64,000 nucleotides of DNA, from contig NC_065553.1 of NCBI RefSeq assembly GCF_022605725.1, forward strand, positions 6,076,001 to 6,140,000. The letters run 5' to 3'. Position 1 is the first letter of the stretch. Each line of letters opens with the position of its first letter. Under the pieces are notes generated by a model. The model searched no databases and had not been told where the DNA came from. It saw only the letters and a program-made list of their open reading frames with translations. The position numbers and the translations under genes were made by a program. Of this stretch, positions 35,680 to 47,549 are shown in pieces. Source of the stretch: Anthonomus grandis grandis (Eukaryota; Arthropoda; Insecta; Coleoptera; Curculionidae).

Positions 35680-37330
35680 AATAGAAAAATCAATATATTT
35701 AAAGCTTGACAAGACGAATATTGATAGAATCTTGTTTAATTTTTTTTCTTGTTTTTTATTAATATTATTTTGTAGCATTTTGGTTAGATTTTTTAATGAA
35801 GTTAGAAAACGTACATCATATTTATTTCAGTTATTAATGTAAAAAAGAAAGTATGCTTAAGTTATTAATATAACCAATTTAGGCCAGGTTATTAAGAGAG
35901 GTAATCGGCAGTTAATAGTAAGTAAATAAAACTGATTGTTTATATATTAGTACAATTATAGATATCACAGACAAAAAACCAATATTAAATTCGTATTTAA
36001 GTATTTTTTACAGCAGTTTTTTTGCATTTTTCTCAAAATTGGCTTTAGTAGAGATGGTCTGTTTTGAAAGTAGACGATTCATTTGTGAAATACGATTTCA
36101 TAATTAATTATGACTTAAGATTGCATCAAGAATTGTACCACGAATAAATAATTCATTTTTAGGACGTTAACTTTATAACAATTCCCTAATTTTTAATCTA
36201 ATGTACGCAAGTAATATTTCCTATTTCTTGTTAAATCATAAATAAATCGGCCCTGATTCCTCTCCTGCAATCATCACCCCAAAAAGAGCAGGAGGAGAAG
36301 GGAAGTCGAGAATCGTTAATCAAAAGCCCAAAGTGCTGAATTTGGCCGGGGGCAGCGTCGTGTCCGCACCACCACCGGACCAACATGGCCGCCCCAGCTC
36401 TGTTCCCCTTTCATCCCGCACACCCCCTCGTCGACCCTTTAAGGGCGGCAGACCCGTAATTTATTATTCACAGCTTCCGTAAATGGAATTCTATTATAAC
36501 GGACTAATAATCACGGCGGCTATACGGATTTTGACTTTTGGTTATGACGGAAGATTCGGTTCAAAATGAACTTGTAAAGGATCGTCTAGGATATAATTAG
36601 GATCATATAACTGTATAAAAATGCAGCCAATTATATTGGTTGTTATAGAGACGTGAGGTAAAAAAGAAAGAAGCTACGTACGACAAAATCAATCGAAAAA
36701 AATCGCAATCTATATTTCTGAAGTATAAAATTTTCAAAATACTGCTGCAAAAAACAGAAGTTAGAGGAAGTAAATGAAACAATAATAGAGCAAAACAAAA
36801 GATAGTACAAAGTTTGAAAATGATGACTTTCGGAATAGGAAAATTAAACCCCATTTGTTCCTACAAAATTTTAGGAAAAAATAAGAACATTTTTCAAAAG
36901 TTAAATTAACCATATCCCGAAATACAATTAGATTACATGTGCCTTAGTCGGGGCGGTTTTGCGAAGAGCATCCCAAGTAATCATTAGAGTAGAAGCTCTT
37001 AGAAGTGAAAATATTAGTTCAGAGGTTGCAACATAAACCAAACTCTGCGCTGAACAAACTTAAGGTCCGAAATTCTCCTAAAGGGCTAAAAGGAAGGGCC
37101 AGAGAATGCTTTGTGGAAAATTATCGTGTGCCGGTGGTTTATACGGAGTTTCGGAGGTAATTATTTTGGGAAAGTTACCGAGTGTTGATTCATATTAGAT
37201 TACAGTCTCATTTTTTATGCTGTCTTAGTTAACTGTAAACAGTATCCATTTAAGTTATGCGTAATATACACTTTTTCAACAGAAATTACAAATTTTAAGG
37301 GTAATAATCTAGATACTTTACATCCTTACA
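35680..37330. other. Intergenic with islands richer in G+C at 36240-36600 and 36940-37180
   Basis: The first island holds AACATGGCCGCCCC and CACACCCCCTCGTCGACCC. It has no coding pattern and lies in an otherwise A+T-rich stretch. The second includes GTCGGGGCGGTTTTGCGAAG. Both are candidate regulatory DNA by composition only. Confidence 0.35.
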
Positions 37331-37332
37331 TA

Positions 37333-38904
37333 CACTACCGGACAAAAATGGAGAAACAAAGTGTCTTTTGTATTTATTTTTATATTAGTGTATTTGATCA
37401 TTATTTTTTTATTTTTTTTAATTATAATTTTGTTTCTAGTCTTGAGTACCTCAATAAAAAATTAAAAAAAAAAACAAATGACAACTAAAATATTTTATCC
37501 TTGTTTTTACAGGGGACAAAGTGGAGAAACACTATTTTTATTTATTTTTTATACACAATGTATTAGTTAGTTGTACATACAAAGACTAATAATGTGTAGC
37601 AAAACCCTTATTTTTTATAACTTCAGCACACCGACTTCGCATAGAGTTCATTAGGTTGTCAATATAATCTGCTGAAATGGAATTCCACTCCTCTTAAAGA
37701 GCTGTGAACAAATCATCCTGGTTTCTAAATTTATATTTATTTTTTTTTTCTGATTTTCCCATCTAAATGGTCCCATAGGTTTTCTATCGGGTTTAGATCC
37801 GGACTTTGTGCGGGCCATTTCATAAGGGGCACATTGTTGTCTTCAAACCATTTCTTTACTACTTTTGCGGTATGCTTCGGATCGTTATCCTGCTGAAACG
37901 ACCATCGAAGCGGCATATTTTCTTCTGCGTATGGAAGCATATGATCCTGAAGAATTCTTAAAAATTGAAATATGTCCATTTTTCCTTCAATTTTTCTTAA
38001 TGGTCCTACTCCTGATCTGGAAAAGAAACCGCAAACCATGATATTGCCTCCTCCATGTTTCGCAGTTGCCCTGGTGTACTTTGGATTAAGTCTAGTATTG
38101 GCAGGACGACGAACCCATTTCATTCCATCAGATCCGAATAGGCACAACTTATTTTCATCAGAAAATAGAACCGTTTTCCACTTTTGGGTTGTCCAATCAA
38201 GATGTCCCTGTGCAAATTGGAGTCTAGCCAATCTATTCTTTTTTTAAATGAACGGTTTTTTGGCTGGACGATGGCTATAAAGTCCAAATTCAGTCAAACG
38301 ACGACAAATAGTACGCACAGATATCGAAACCCCAGGTATTTCATTATAAATTTCTGTGGCGGACATAAAGGGATATTCTGTTGCCAAAATTTTTATTTTT
38401 CTCTCAATAACTTTATTCGTTTTTCTTGGCCGTCCATACCTTGGACGTGTAGTCACACTATTATATTTTTTAAGAGCAGTAATAATTTTTGAAACTACGG
38501 ATCTATTACGATTAATTTGCCTAGCAATTTCACTTTGTTTTACACCAGCTTGAAATTTTGAAACAATTAATTTTCGGAGATCAATACTCAGATCTATTCC
38601 GCGAGGCATTTTGCACAAATCGTATATAACAGTTTAACACTCAACGTTATGATCAAACTAATGATAAATAATCACTTTAAATACCAAATAAGATTTGTTT
38701 GGAATGTTTATTCACTTTTGTCTGCATAAAATAGCATAAATAATTTTTTGATCAACTGATAAGGTAAATACAAGCAAGAAGGATGTGTTTTTATGCTGCA
38801 ATAATAGAGGTAAATATTTTCTACTAAAAATGTAAAATAATATCTTGTAAGTTAAGATGTTATTGTTAAATTTGTAAATGTTTCTTTACTTTTGGCCGGT
38901 AGTG
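37333..38904 (-). mobile_element. Tc1-type transposon (DD34E) with IR/DR ends
   Basis: Ends CACTACCGG at 37333 and CCGGTAGTG at 38904 are flanked by TA (37331-37332 and 38905-38906). The 1572-bp element carries one transposase gene. Each end has an outer and an inner copy of a GGACAAA..TGGAGAAACA-like site: 37340-37358 and 37514-37531 on the left, 38879-38895 and 38705-38722 on the right (reverse strand). This is the IR/DR arrangement known from several Tc1 elements, where transposase binds each site. Confidence 0.9.
37586..38618 (-). pseudogene. Tc1 transposase, nearly intact (two stops, one frameshift)
   Basis: Starts at ATG 38618 (MCKMPRGIDLS). It encodes about 344 residues, the normal length for Tc1. 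Two helix-turn-helix segments come first (KQSEIARQINRNRSVVSKI and ATEIYNEIPGVSISVRTI), with a GRPRK hook between them. The catalytic set is VLFSDENKLCL, WSFQQDNDPKHTA and SPDLNPIENLWD. I count 34 residues between the second Asp and the Glu (DD34E). Breaks are a TAA at 38244-38246 in place of one codon (same frame continues), a frameshift in an A run near 37740, and a TAA further on. The end would be TAG 37586-37588. So few lesions suggest a recent arrival. Confidence 0.9.
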
Positions 38905-38906
38905 TA

Positions 38907-39304
38907 TATGAAAGAAGTATTGGGGCAATAAGAGTGTGTTTTTTTAAATACATATTTTAAGATAATATTTTTACTCTTATTCAAATTTACCAAATTTTCA
39001 GAAATTTACAAAGCCCACACCTCTATACTTGTATTTCAAAAAGGTAGAAAGTAATAAAATGTTAATTTCCAAAATTTTTGTAGTCATCCAAGGGCATAGG
39101 TGAACCTAGTACCCAGTTAATGAATAAATCGAGAATGTAATGTAAACTTCATGGTGTATTTAAATTAATAAATCATTTCTTATTTAAATCAGATGATCAA
39201 AATTTTTTTTTCTTATTATAACCATATTATGTATTATTATTATTTTTTTACTTTTCAATAAATTTATGTTACTTGGTTTAATTTATATTAATAGTATCCT
39301 ACCT
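38907..39304. other. A+T-rich spacer, nothing recognised
   Basis: No open frame or shared repeat. Confidence 0.4.
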
Positions 39305-39535
39305 GCACGCCTTTATTGTACAATTCTCAGTGTTTATCTGATAGATAACAATAGAAAATGTTAATAAACTGATCCAAAACAGGACAAATCAGGGTGGTAC
39401 TACCTACACTCCGTAAAAAGAATTAATTTCGCAATGCAAATTATGGAAATCATATGCGTTATTGGTCACCCTGTACTTTTGCATACTTAATGAGGTTTGA
39501 TTACTCTCCACTTATTTGAAACAGACTATAGCTAG
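39305..39535 (+). mobile_element. Solo 3' end of a DD82E-type element
   Basis: Aligns by eye with 5375-5609. Shared words are GCACGCCTT, GTGTTTATC-GATAACAATG, CCAAAAC.GG, GTGG-ACTACCT and ACTTTTGCATAC(T/C)TAATGAGG, then the terminal repeat. It may be a truncated copy or a MITE derived from that end. Confidence 0.65.
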
Positions 39536-39549
39536 TTTTAGCTTTTTTT

Positions 39550-41437
39550 AGATTTAGTTGGATATTAGGTCCAATAAAACTACAAGCATTTCAAATTTTT
39601 CTTTATGCCAACGTTTCGGCCTATATTAAGTCTTCTTCAGGGCTCTAGATTAATTGTAAAATCCAAATATCTATGTCATTATCCCTATTATTCCTTAACA
39701 ATTATAATTAAGACAGGAAATGGTATATTTTCAAAGATGTACTTATTACCTAAAATACATAATGAAAATCATCCATTTAGGCCTATTGTCAGTTTTGTTG
39801 GTTTTTCGTGATATAAACTTGTGATAAACGTGGTAAATTAGACTTGATTATTAACTGAATATGACTTCATTATTAACAAATATTCAAAAAATGATAAAAC
39901 CTTTAACCACATTGTAATCTCTCATAAGAACATTTTTTCTAACTTGACTTTTACAATTAATATTTTTTTTTTTAATTTGACGGTAAATTCTATAAACTAA
40001 TTTTTGGTTTAGGCATGGGAATCTGCTTGCTACCGATCTGGACATAATAATGTCAGACCTACAAACAGTTGACTGGGTGTTTGTCATCTCTTAATTTCGA
40101 AGTTTCTTTCTTTAAAAAATATGTAGACGATATCATTAATTTTATTCGAATAGATGAGATCCAGACAGTTTTAAATACATTTAACGCTCTCCATCATAAA
40201 TTACAGTTTATTGTTAAAGTTGAGCAGATCAACAAAACCTGGTTCTTAGATGTTTTACTTATATTTTGATAATTAATAATATCAAAACTGATTTGTACCA
40301 CAAACCACCGTTTTTTCAGACTACTTTACTACAAGTCAACAAAAAAGAAACAACATCAAAATCTCAGTTCTTAAAAATAGCTTCCCTGCAAATGTGATAA
40401 ATAGATTTCTAGAACACAACCAAAACTTAATTTTTACAACCGATCATCAGAAAAGGTTTTAAAAAGAATTATACAGTAGACAAGAAGCGTCAACACCCAA
40501 AAAAGTACAAAAAGGTGTTTACATCGGTCAAACAGGTCTGTATTTAAAAACTAGGATAACGAATTACAAAAGAATCGTTAAACCTGAAATTTAGTATAGT
40601 CAAAAATTTGTAAAACACGTATAAAAAAGATTAGTTTCAAAACTGATAAAAAACCAAAAACAATATTAACAAAAAGCAAGACATTGATAACTTAAGCGCA
40701 CCATATTTGAGTCTAATCAAACTTAGTAAATAGATTTTCAACACTCGGTATTGTAAACCCTGTATAACATTAAAATGTATTATTATACACAAATGTATTA
40801 TTTGTCTTAAAATATTTATGGCGTTAATTAGAAAAAGGAACGTATCGTTTTGGTTTACAATATTTGGACACCCGAGCAATCTCAGAAATGCCGTGTGATG
40901 TATTAATTGAGTAATTTGGTATAATAATATTTGGGTTGTTTTTTTGATCTTCAAAAATTTACCCCTAATGGACATTTTAAAGTTTTATCATTGGTCCGTT
41001 TTATGATTTAGAGTAAAATGCCTTAACTTATTTTTATTTTACTACATTTTTATATTTATTTACCTTTTAGTTTTACTTTTTACTTTTTACATATTTAGGA
41101 ACAAATTTAAATAATTCAATTTTTATTTTTCCTATAAATAAATGTTATTTAATTAATTTTTTTTTCTTCTTTATATAAAACTGTATATTTACAATTTTAA
41201 ATTAATAAAAACTGACCAATTTAAACTATAATTATAATCAATTTTAAATATTAGTTTTTAATTGTAATTGTTAAGTAATAATAAAAATATTAATATAGAT
41301 ATTTGAATTTTATTTATAATGCCCGTAAAAAGCCCTGCAGCTGGCGTAATATAGGCCGAAAGATTGACATAAAAAACATTTAAAAAGCTTGGAGTTTTAT
41401 TAGGCCTCATATTCAACAAAATTTAAGAATCTAAAAC
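39550..41437 (+). mobile_element. Penelope-like element with inverted terminal repeats, decayed
   Basis: About 100 bp at 39550-39650 recurs in reverse complement at 41331-41437. The shared words are AATATAGGCCGAAA, TTGGAGTTTTATTAGGCC-like and ATATTCAAC-AAAT. Between them lie Penelope-type reverse transcriptase and GIY-YIG fragments on the plus strand. The coordinates cover repeat to repeat. An extended match across the inner edges was not checked. Confidence 0.7.
39719..40600 (+). pseudogene. Penelope-like reverse transcriptase / GIY-YIG remnant
   Basis: In plus-strand pieces, MYLLPKIHNENHPFRPIVSF at about 39738-39800 is the PKIHK...RPIVS motif of Penelope-like polymerases. FFKKYVDDIINFI at about 40108-40150 is the active site. 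LQFIVKVEQINKTWFLDVL follows at about 40203-40260. VYIGQTGLYLKTRITNYKR at about 40517-40573 is the GIY-YIG nuclease core. The segment between the first two pieces is largely lost and stops are frequent. Confidence 0.75.
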
Positions 41438-41439
41438 AA

Positions 41440-43425
41440 TAATATCATACATACATCTGTGTAGTTTACTTATTCCGATGTAAACTAACCTATCCACCTC
41501 AAGGTTTGAGCCCCTGCTAAACGCTTTAATTCAGCTACCCTTTCACAGAAGGCGCCACTCTCACGTAAGAATACCTATATTATAATATTCCCATTTACCC
41601 TAAAGGGATATGGTAAGGGACGCATACGGGAGGGGACTTAAAAGTTCGGCACCTCGGTTAGAGGCTATTTAGATTGTTTCAGACCGGTTTCAGGTATAAA
41701 GAAATAAAGAAAAGGTTGAGGGTAAATTGTACTAGGTTATTTAGAATTAAAGAATGTTTCGTAAAATAAGGTTTTAAAATTATACTTACTATTATAGTCT
41801 GGATTTAAAAGCCTAAAACGTTGCACGATAGCTCAAAATAGTATTTTATTTTTTCTATACAAAAATAAGAATATAACTTTATTTAAAGAAAACCACCAAA
41901 ATAGATATATGTGGTAATTAGCTGTACAGTATAAAATCTAAAGTTTTCTGCTATAAACGCTGAGTAAATCGTGGGGATATCATAAAACAAAGGAAGGGCC
42001 AGTAGTAGGACTAAGAAGGACCCGGCCACAATAAGCGGCGATTACAGTTTCGCGTCACATTTAATCTGCCTGTTCAAACAGTCCCGTTTAATTAAGGGAC
42101 GTGTTTGGCCCTGTAACTTAAACAGAAGTATGTCCGAGAAAAGCCAAGAGCTTATATGAGACTGAAGCAAATATCTAAAAGTTGCTACAGAAATAGTTGT
42201 GCAATGTATGGTCATTTATGACTTCTTACGTATCATGAATACACTTCATTATCCAGAAAATCTTGACTCTTTCATCTTTATTTATACTGGAAACTGTTTA
42301 TCAAATTTGACAATCGAAAAATGTAAATAATACTTGCTCCTCATATAATATAAATGTACCAATCCCTACATCTTCCTTAACCAAAAACTCAATTTTTTAC
42401 GAAAGTAAAAAAATATCGAACCAACTTAAATATTAGTTATAGAACTAATAATAATAAGTATTATAATCTTAAATATTACTTATTAGATATAATTTGGGAA
42501 ATTATTGGAAAACATCGGGTGTCTTTAGTACAATTAAAAAAAACATATTTGCCTAGTAATCTTCATCAAAAAACCTATGTGTTGCCAAAAACGGGGCATC
42601 ATTTTTTTTATTTCTCACTTCATTAAGGACAAATTTAATTTTTTCAGTCGATTTTTTTAAATTTCCGCAACCACATTGAAAACCTCTCTAGTTCAGACCA
42701 TTTGAATTTCTCAATATATTTAACGAGAAAAATATTTAATTAGTAAGCTACAATTATATTTTAACATGATGTAGTTATTCCACGCTAATCTTCATCAAAA
42801 TAACTGAAAATACCTTCAACCGACCATTTTGTATCGATTATTACCATCTACCCTCTAAACGGGTGGTAGGGGGCGGCCAGTGGCTCGCGTTATTAAACCA
42901 CCCAATCACCACCCGTTCTGTCGACTCAAGACTCACCCTACGCCTATTCTTTCAGTCCCCCACTAGTTTTTTCTTCTATAGTTAAAATACAAAAGACCTT
43001 TGAAAGCCGGTAATGCATAGCGTATGTTCAGTCGTACGCGTAGATTTTTTACTGGTTTAAGGGTCAGTTTTCATCAACTGAAAGTTAAACTTTGGGTTAA
43101 GCAAAGCAGTTTGATTTACTTTTAGGACTTACAAATCCTTGGCAGATTATAGATATATAGAATATCTGCGCAACGCTGGGAAATCTCGAAACTGGAGATA
43201 CTACAGACCAAAATATGTGAATTGACCTTTACTTAATAATATCATAGGTATTAATATTAACATCATGGAGTATACGTTTGTTGTCCTGATATGCACTTAA
43301 CGTACTTGGCAAAATGTAATGCTGTAAAAGCACGAACTATAGTCTTATTTTGAGAAGTAAAAACGATTTGGATTTTAGATAGATTTGATCTAAATATGGG
43401 CCGACATAGTGGAGCTCCCAGCTTC
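41440..43425. other. Intergenic with three islands richer in G+C
   Basis: Islands lie at about 41480-41720, 41980-42140 and 42840-43030. The last carries three Gli-like words: ACGGGTGGTAG at about 42857, AAACCACCCAATC at about 42896 and TCACCACCCGTT at about 42907. No coding pattern is seen. The rest is A+T-rich. Confidence 0.35.
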
Positions 43426-43429
43426 ACAT

Positions 43430-44285
43430 TCTTTATTAATGTAAATGCATAACGTAGTACTTACAGAGGTCACAATACAAAGGTACAAAGTACGATACAA
43501 AGAGTTATACTAGAAATTCTTAAATTTTTTTTTAAGTTCAAAATGATGCAGTTCCTGCGTCTCTAAAAGTATTCTATCGAAAAACTTAATACTTCAATAT
43601 TCTGGACCTCTTTTACACCTCATTAAACGTTGGTAAGTGGAAACTAATTTATGTATGGACCTGGTATTATAATCTTGAACCTCTGCATGAGTCGCATAAC
43701 CCTGTCATGGACAAATAGTAGGTTTCCCAGTATATAGAGAGAAGAGATAGTATACCAAGAGTTCTAAAAGTTTCCCTACAACAGTCTCTATAGTTTAGAC
43801 TTGCCAAGATCCTGAAAGCTTTTCTCTGTATTTTAGATATTCGAATTACTTGGGGTGTAAGTATGTCCCCAGGATAATATGGTATGCTGCCAAAGTATGC
43901 TGTTCTTATAGAGGGCTTGGAAGCACAACTCGATAAGGAACGTGGAGCATATAAAGCAAATGTCAGCCTCGCAGCCATATCATAGACATGGATATCCCAC
44001 CGCAGAACCTCGTCCACATAAACGCATAAGAATTTAACGCTTTAGTTTGGGATTATAGTATCGTCAATATTTCCCAGTCATTAAGCATTAAGACACGCTT
44101 GCACAAAACCACTTTTCGACATTATTTTGCACTCTGGTAGCTTTAGACAAAGTATTTTTTAGAAATTCTGTCGACAAGGACACAGTGGTGTCATCTGCGA
44201 ACAAAGTGAACGCCGCACTAGGCTTGATAAGGGGTAAGTCATTAAGAAGAGGATAGGCCCCAAAACTAATCCTTGAAGAACACCG
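43430..44285 (-). pseudogene. Jockey/CR1-like LINE, 5'-truncated and broken
   Basis: Minus strand. Near 44270 a degraded GVLQGLVLGPILF box (usual PQGS) is followed by TLFADDTTVSL (codons about 44189-44204). Next come VDEVLRWDIHVYDMA, LYAPRSLSSC and IQRKAFRILASLNYRDCCRE. A decayed C-terminus near 43550-43660 includes QELHHFELKK. An AATAAA lies close to 43430. This is a typical LINE polymerase order from active site to tail. Its upstream edge touches the transposase relic at 44290. Confidence 0.75.
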
Positions 44286-44289
44286 ATAT

Positions 44290-44960
44290 GGTGAGCTCGT
44301 TAAAAATCCTTCAGTTAAGATTGTACCTCGACAATTTCAAGTTTCCAAATGTACAGTATATATCGTTTTTAAAAGCAAATGCTCCATACCACCTACAAAA
44401 AATACGCAGTTTAAGCGCAAATGATTACCCTGATTCTGATAAGGGTAGAATTTTGTGCGTGGCTCTTAAGGAAGTTTAACCATGACAATGGATTTACTTC
44501 GTTAATATTATTTTCGGATGAAACAGGATTTCAAAGGGATAGGCCGGCTAACTCGCATAATCTTTACATTACACATACAATCCTTATGCAATAAGACAAA
44601 CCTGCCACCAAGTGCAATTTCATATTAATTTATGGGCAAGAATAATTTGACAATATTTAATAGGAACAGTTCAGTTACCACCTAGACTACACGGCCAAAG
44701 ATATTCACTATTTACATCCGCTGGAATAGATAGGCCGATCAGATATGTGGCCGGCTAGATTGCCAGATTTAAATCCTATGGATTTTTTTTTAAATAATTC
44801 TTCCAGTGGAAACTAAAGGTGATTATTTTAACAAAGAATTTGCCACCATAGTGAGGAAATGATAAATAATATCCAAATGCTTTGGAGAGTGCAGCGATGA
44901 TTACTTCCTCGAGCTCGAGGGCGTAACGAGATTTGTAGTTAGTATTTTCTTTTATTGGTA
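44290..44960 (+). pseudogene. Rosa-like transposase relic with internal deletion
   Basis: Plus-strand pieces are FSDETGFQRDRPANSHNL (first Asp), then YAIRQTCHQVQFHINLWAR, GTVQLPPRLHGQ, and directly WPARLPDLNPMDFFL. The QQDG block with the second Asp is missing, so an internal deletion has joined the middle to the end. LWRVQR and the terminal words follow to about 44960. It belongs to a different subfamily from the one at 15-1114. Confidence 0.7.
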
Positions 44961-45068
44961 CTGTTATAATACTCATTTGTTATTGTTAGAAAGTAAAGCA
45001 ACATTACTTAAATATTATCCAAAATAAGTAGAGTATTATGATATACATATATTTTACCATCCTACCGA

Positions 45069-45069
<1 letters not shown>

Positions 45070-45106
<37 letters not shown>
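45070..45106. repeat. (AAT)n microsatellite, tail of the adjacent LINE
   Basis: About twelve TAA/AAT units. Seen from the minus strand this is an (ATT)n tail directly after AATAAACG, at the 3' end of the LINE at 45107-46690. Confidence 0.85.
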
Positions 45107-45109
<3 letters not shown>

Positions 45110-46690
45110 CGTTTATTAGTCACTCAAAAAGCAAAAAAAAAAGTAGAAAAAGAGGTAGACAGATAGTGAATAACACTATGTTATTTCAATGCAAATGAGA
45201 AAAATAAGAATATTATTTGTTACCCTTAACAAAATAATTTTTACACACATAGTAATAATGGAAGTGAGTGACCAACAGGCCATTATATTTAGGCTTTCAG
45301 GGGTGAATTTCAAGAAGTGCCCCCAAATTCTGTTGAGGTCTTAGAATTTAAAAATTGTAAGCAAAAAAAAATAAACAGGAACATAAACCTAAAAAAGGAA
45401 TGAGATAGAAAGAGGAGAGGGGAAGGTTAAAAGGGGTTAGAGGGTTTTAATTTTATTATGAAATATTAGTTTGCACAATAATATTCATAGTTATTTTTAA
45501 TTAGTTTAGAAAGAGAAAATTTATGCGTTGAACAAATGCTGCTTAAATGTTGCTTTAAATGCGTTGTCAGATATCGAAAAGTCTAATATTTTAAACTTAT
45601 TTACAATGTGTACTATAACATATGAAAATTACTTTTTAAAAATTTCTTTGTCGTGAGAGGGAACAGTTAATAAATTTTTTCTTGTTATATTTAAATTGTG
45701 TACATCTGTTCGATAGGTCACCTTTCCAACCAGATATGGTGGAGATTCCCATTTAAGCACCTTATTAAAAAAAAACAAAACAGAAATCGTCGATTTTCAT
45801 TTTTAGCCATGCTGCGTCCTTCAGCTTATATGCTCTTTTCTTGTTATGCCAAATATAAGCCTAAGGCGAGAATTTTGGAGTTTCTGTATTCTATATGAGT
45901 CATAATAATGAAGGCAAGGCCCATAGATCGTATTGCAGAAGTTTGTTGGTGATAATACAAGGGAATCACAAAGCATTTAATTTTTTTTTAATTTGAGCGT
46001 AATATGCTCTTTAAATATTAATTTATGATCGATTACCAGACCAAGATTCTTGGCACTGTTTTTAAAAATAATTTCATCGTTCTTAACTTGAATTTTTAAA
46101 TTACTTAAAAGAGCAGCTTTATGGCTATCGCTACAGAAAACAATAGCTGTTGATTTAGCAGAGTTAATTTTTAAATGTAGCTTTTGAATTTCCGCCAGTA
46201 AGTTGCTTAGATCAGTATTAATTTTTTAATTGGCTTGAGCAACATCAGTGTGTTAAACGAAAAATAAATTAGAGTATCATCAGCGTAGTTATGGTGTTTA
46301 CAATATTTTATTATTTTTGTAATCTGTGATATTTAAAGTGTATAGAGCAATAGGCCAAGAATACTACCTTGGGGAATGCCAATAAACACATCCAGGGCTT
46401 TCAAAATTTGGGTGGCTAGGTTATTATCCAGAGCATAGAAAATATTGTCAGTTACTTGAGTTAGTGCAGTAATACAGGTGTACGAAAACCAGACTGATTT
46501 TCTGGTATCAAATTATTAAAATTTAGGTAATTCAGAATTTGTTGTTCCATAACTTTTGAAAGAACAGGAAGAATACTTACAGAACGAAGATTATTAAATT
46601 CAGTGGGTTTTTTTATTTTAGGCAAAGGAATGACGTTAGCATGCTTCCATAATTAAGGTAAATATTTTTTCCAGGCAGACATTTATAATA
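45107..46690 (-). pseudogene. LINE reverse transcriptase (jockey/CR1 group) with (ATT)n tail
   Basis: The minus-strand reading, with stops, gives NLRSVSILPVLSKVMEQQIL, LIPENQSGFR, a deletion, GIPQGSILGLLLYTL, HNYADDTLIYFSF (codons about 46271-46288), LHLKINSAKSTAIVF and KNLGLVIDHKLIFKEHI. Then come words from the C-terminal part to about 45700. This is the standard finger-palm-thumb order. The stretch from about 45110 to 45600 is the untranslated tail, ending at the (ATT)n run. Confidence 0.75.
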
Positions 46691-46699
46691 GTAATTGTT

Positions 46700-47230
46700 G
46701 ATTTATCATATTTTTCAGTAACGTTTGTTAATGTTCTGTTCATCTTAAAAATTGATCCATTATTAAACCTAAATATTTTAATGAACTAACCCTTTGAATC
46801 TCTGATGAACGCAATTAATATTACTAAATTTACTAATTTTCGGGAGATAATAATAATAGAATGTTAATACTTGAATGTGTTGTAACGTTATGCACTTTGT
46901 CCAAAAACTTACTTACGTCGCGTCGTCGAAAACTTCATCTCTCTTGACGAAACTTGTAACGTGAAAGACGCTGTCCGTATATATCCGTCCGTATTAAAAG
47001 TTAGGGATGCACCGGGACGGTTTTAAGGGACTTAAGGGCCATCAGGGGACCGACTCCCTCGGACACTTTCAAATTTTCAGTGTCTCCCCAGAGCTACTTT
47101 TAAATATTTGACACATACTATGGTGGGTCATCCACGGAAACTTGATACCCTCCGGGTCCCTGTCTGGAATGCTGCCTCTCACATGAATTATTTATTTTGG
47201 GGCATTTTAAAAAGAATTTCCATGTAAGAG
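46700..47230. other. Island richer in G+C, non-coding
   Basis: About 46900-47170 contains GTCGCGTCGTCGAAAAC and CACCGGGACGG. It has stops in all frames and is a candidate regulatory element by composition. Confidence 0.3.
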
Positions 47231-47234
47231 ACTT

Positions 47235-47455
47235 TTTCTTATTAATTTATTCAGTAGCTCTGATGAGGTTTTGTTTAATATTTCGAAGAAGGGTAGAAAT
47301 ATATATTTTATAAATTATTCTATATTAATTTACTAAATTAAAAACAATATGATATATTTATAAATACGTTGGAATCATGTCCATTTTTGTTATGCAGAAT
47401 AAACGTATAAGGTTTTTAAAAGATTGGAGTTTTATTTAATTTAAAACATTTAAAA
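47235..47455 (+). mobile_element. Possible Penelope-like terminal-repeat remnant
   Basis: GCTCTGATGAGGTTTTG...AATATTTCGAAGAAGGGTAG and, later, GATTGGAGTTTTATTTAATTT resemble the terminal-repeat words at 39.6 and 41.3 kb. No coding part is left. Confidence 0.3.
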
Positions 47456-47549
47456 AATTAGACAGCTGAAGAAAAAGCTTTTGTTTTTAAGCAGATGCCA
47501 TTTGTTGACAAGTATTTTATAATTTTCAGGAATTCTCTTTTAGCTAAGT

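Noticed and set aside
37972..38553. Plus-strand frames of up to 102 codons
   Set aside because: Antisense to the Tc1 transposase.
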